Below, piece by piece: positions 3,945-5,738 of a DNA stretch of 5,738 bases. Made by a program: the position numbers and the translations under genes. Under the pieces are notes generated by a model. That model was given only the letters and a program-made list of their open reading frames with translations. It was not told where the DNA came from and ran no database searches. Source of the stretch: a bacterium (GTDB lineage: Bacteria; Krumholzibacteriota; Krumholzibacteria; LZORAL124-64-63). Where the stretch lies: NCBI GenBank assembly GCA_030592025.1, contig JAUUZX010000131.1, positions 1 to 5,738 of the forward strand. The letters run 5' to 3'. Positions within the stretch are counted from its first letter, which is position 1, and each line of letters starts with the position of its first letter.

Positions 3945-5738
3945 TCAAATCCCGATCCTCTCCGCCCGCCCGGCACAGAATTCGACGACACCCACCGTCG
4001 TGAGGTTGACGACCTCCTCCACCGTTGCGCCGTACTGGAGCAGATGGACCGGCAACCGCGTGCCCATGAGCATCGGTCCGATGGGCAGGGCCTCGGCCAT
4101 GTAGTTCAACGACTGCATGGCGAGGTTGCCCGACTGGAGATCCGGAAAAATCAGCACGTTGGCGTCTTCGTCCAGGCTGGAGAAAGGGAAGTACCCCTTG
4201 CGCAGATCCCGGTCGCGGGCGATGGCCAACTGCATCTCGCCGTCGACCACCAGATCGGGGGCCCGCTCCTTCACGATCTCGGTGGCGCGCTGCACCTTCG
4301 CGACGTAGGCATGTTCCGAACTGCCGAAGTTCGAGAAGGAGAGCATGGCCACGCGGGGCTCGATGCCCAACGACCGGCTCATGGTGGCGGCCAGCAGCGC
4401 GATCTCCGCCAGTTGGTCGGCGTCGGGATCGATGTTCACGGCGCAGTCGGCCATGACCACCACCTCCTTCGGCAGCAGCAGCAGATAGTGGCTGGAGATG
4501 CGGCTGACGCCCGGCGCCGGTCCGATCACTTCGAGGATGGTCTGCAGCGTCTCGGTGAAGTGGGTCGACAGGCCGGCGATCATCATGTCCGCATGGCCGC
4601 TGTGGACCATCATGGCGGCAAAGTAGTCGCGCTGATGCATGCACTCCATGGCCGAATCTCGGATGACCCCGCGTCGGTGACGCATGGCGAAGTAGGCGTC
4701 GACGTAACCCTCCAGATCCGTCGACCGCTCCACGTCGATGATCCTCGCTCCTCCCATGTCCAGGCCCAGATGTTCGATTCGTTCCCGGACGCGGTCCTCG
4801 GGCCCCAACAGGATCGGCTCGACGATCCCCTCGTCCATGAGGATGCTGCAGGCCCGGATCAACGTGTCGTTGCAACCCTCGGGGAACACGACCCGCACGC
4901 CCTTGTGGCGGGCGCCCATGGTCAGCTCGCGCATCTTTTCCCGTCCCGTGCCGATCCTGACCGACAGGCTTTCCTGGTAGTCGGATATGTCGGCGGGCAG
5001 TCGGGCCACGCCCTCGCGAACAGCCTGCTCGGCGACCGCCATGGATTCGCGGACGAAGATGCGTTGGTCGATGGGTTTGGGCAGGAGGTACTCGGGCCCG
5101 AACGTGAAGTGCTTCCCGCCATAGGCGCGTTCCACCTCCTCCGGAACCTCTTCGCGAGCCAGCTCGGCCAGGGCCCGGGCAGCGGCCAGCAACATGCCCT
5201 CGGTGATGCTTGTGGACTGGACATCCAGGGCGCCGCGGAAGATGTAGGGAAAACTCAGGACGTCCATCACGGCGTTGGGGAACTGCCCCAGTCCCGAAGC
5301 CACGATGACATCCTGGCGGGAGGACCGGGCCTCGGCGTACCCGATTTCGGGTTCGGGCGTCGCCAGCGCGAAGACGATGGGGTATCGGTTCATGGAGCGG
5401 ATCATCTCCATGTCCAGGACGCCGCCGGCCGAGGCCCCGATGAAAACGTCGGCGCCGGCGAGGCCCTGCGCGAGATCGGCCAAGGGGGAGGTCACGGCGA
5501 AGGCCCGCTGGTAGTCATCGAGCCCCTTGCGGTCGGGATGCACGAGGCCGTCGACGTCGTACATCAGGAGGTTCTTGTCGGCGACCCCCAGCAGGCGCAG
5601 CAACCTCGCGCAGCCGATGCCGACGGTGCCCGCGCCGCACAACACGACCCGGGCCTCGCCGACCTGCTTGTCCACGAGTTCGAGCGCGTTGATCAACGCG
5701 GCCACGGCAACGACGGCCGTGCTGTAGAGGTTCTCGTG
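3945..5738 (-). CDS. maeB: MaeB-type NADP malic enzyme / phosphotransacetylase fusion (5' partial), with altered malic-enzyme active site
   Basis: The visible 597 codons are the C-terminal four fifths of a protein usually near 760 residues; the malic enzyme N-domain lies beyond the right edge, and the in-frame GTG at 5705 is an internal Val, not the start. The NAD(P)-binding domain shows the dinucleotide motif GAGTVGIG (5636-5613) and ends with FIFRGALD-like YIFRGALD and FGPEYLLPKP. From about 4910 to the stop follows a Pta-like domain (VVFPEGCNDTLIRA, MLSFSNFGSSEHAY, VDGEMQ, ANVLIFPDLQSGN, PIGPMLMG). In classical MaeB the first part decarboxylates malate to pyruvate with NADP, while the Pta-like part does not act as an enzyme but senses acetyl-CoA. 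Family identity is very secure. Activity is doubtful: where malic enzymes have HDDQHGTA this protein has HENLYSTA (5738-5715), ANPEPE is ATPEPE, and the PNQVNN motif reads PNAVMD. The gene converges on the DUF1697 gene. Confidence 0.92.
   Translation of the reverse strand, partial: HENLYSTAVVAVAALINALELVDKQVGEARVVLCGAGTVGIGCARLLRLLGVADKNLLMYDVDGLVHPDRKGLDDYQRAFAVTSPLADLAQGLAGADVFIGASAGGVLDMEMIRSMNRYPIVFALATPEPEIGYAEARSSRQDVIVASGLGQFPNAVMDVLSFPYIFRGALDVQSTSITEGMLLAAARALAELAREEVPEEVERAYGGKHFTFGPEYLLPKPIDQRIFVRESMAVAEQAVREGVARLPADISDYQESLSVRIGTGREKMRELTMGARHKGVRVVFPEGCNDTLIRACSILMDEGIVEPILLGPEDRVRERIEHLGLDMGGARIIDVERSTDLEGYVDAYFAMRHRRGVIRDSAMECMHQRDYFAAMMVHSGHADMMIAGLSTHFTETLQTILEVIGPAPGVSRISSHYLLLLPKEVVVMADCAVNIDPDADQLAEIALLAATMSRSLGIEPRVAMLSFSNFGSSEHAYVAKVQRATEIVKERAPDLVVDGEMQLAIARDRDLRKGYFPFSSLDEDANVLIFPDLQSGNLAMQSLNYMAEALPIGPMLMGTRLPVHLLQYGATVEEVVNLTTVGVVEFCAGRAERIGI

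Noticed and set aside
3790..4875. Minus-strand open frame of 361 codons
   Set aside because: It overlaps the MaeB gene in another frame of the same strand and runs into the DUF1697 gene. The product is Arg/Gly/His-rich low-complexity shadow sequence without motifs.
5703..5705. GTG as the start of the malic enzyme gene
   Set aside because: The frame continues upstream to the window edge with the conserved STAVVA strand, so this is an internal Val and the gene is simply cut by the window.

Overview
The window looks like chromosomal DNA from a high-GC bacterium. The best taxonomic hint is the C-terminal domain of the gene at the left edge. It is a FlgD-Ig-like/type IX-like sorting module (WPNPF, YDLAGRRVR, LVWDGR, ASAGVYL, KLTLLK) of the kind common on secreted proteins of the FCB superphylum and neighbouring candidate phyla (Eisenbacteria, Krumholzibacteriota, Latescibacteria). 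That placement is inference; no rRNA or other marker is present. I see no mobile element, CRISPR array, tRNA or rRNA.

Layout from left to right, with the strand alternating at every gene. (1) 1-2134, minus: one uninterrupted reading frame, cut by the window edge just at its C-terminus. It joins an N-terminal GYPxCC-type domain (DUF483-like), an internal segment that is a textbook Sec signal peptide, three tandem ~140-residue units and the sorting domain. Each unit has an EF-hand loop, an Asp-rich thrombospondin-3-like loop and a CxxC-x27-HxxxH metal-site motif. (2) 2135-2430: divergent intergenic region with an AT-rich patch holding a perfect TATAAT. (3) 2431-2628, plus: 65-residue two-CxxC zinc-ribbon protein. 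(4) 2635-3225, minus: 196-residue membrane-anchored protein with a canonical EF-hand. (5) 3226-3382: divergent intergenic region with a plausible extended -10 promoter. (6) 3383-3925, plus: DUF1697 protein. (7) 3945-5738, minus: MaeB-type malic enzyme/phosphotransacetylase fusion, lacking its N-terminus beyond the right edge. Its malic-enzyme half has lost several residues that are nearly invariant in the family.

The genes do not form one operon, and nothing here is a recognised defence or biosynthetic system. The most unusual content is the repeat-built secreted protein at the left, with its regularly spaced metal-ligand motif and an unresolved choice between a true fusion and a one-base frameshift joining two overlapping genes. 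Next is the apparently altered active site of the malic enzyme domain. Two separate proteins (genes 1 and 4) carry EF-hand calcium loops on the probable extracytoplasmic side, but no functional link between them can be shown from this window.
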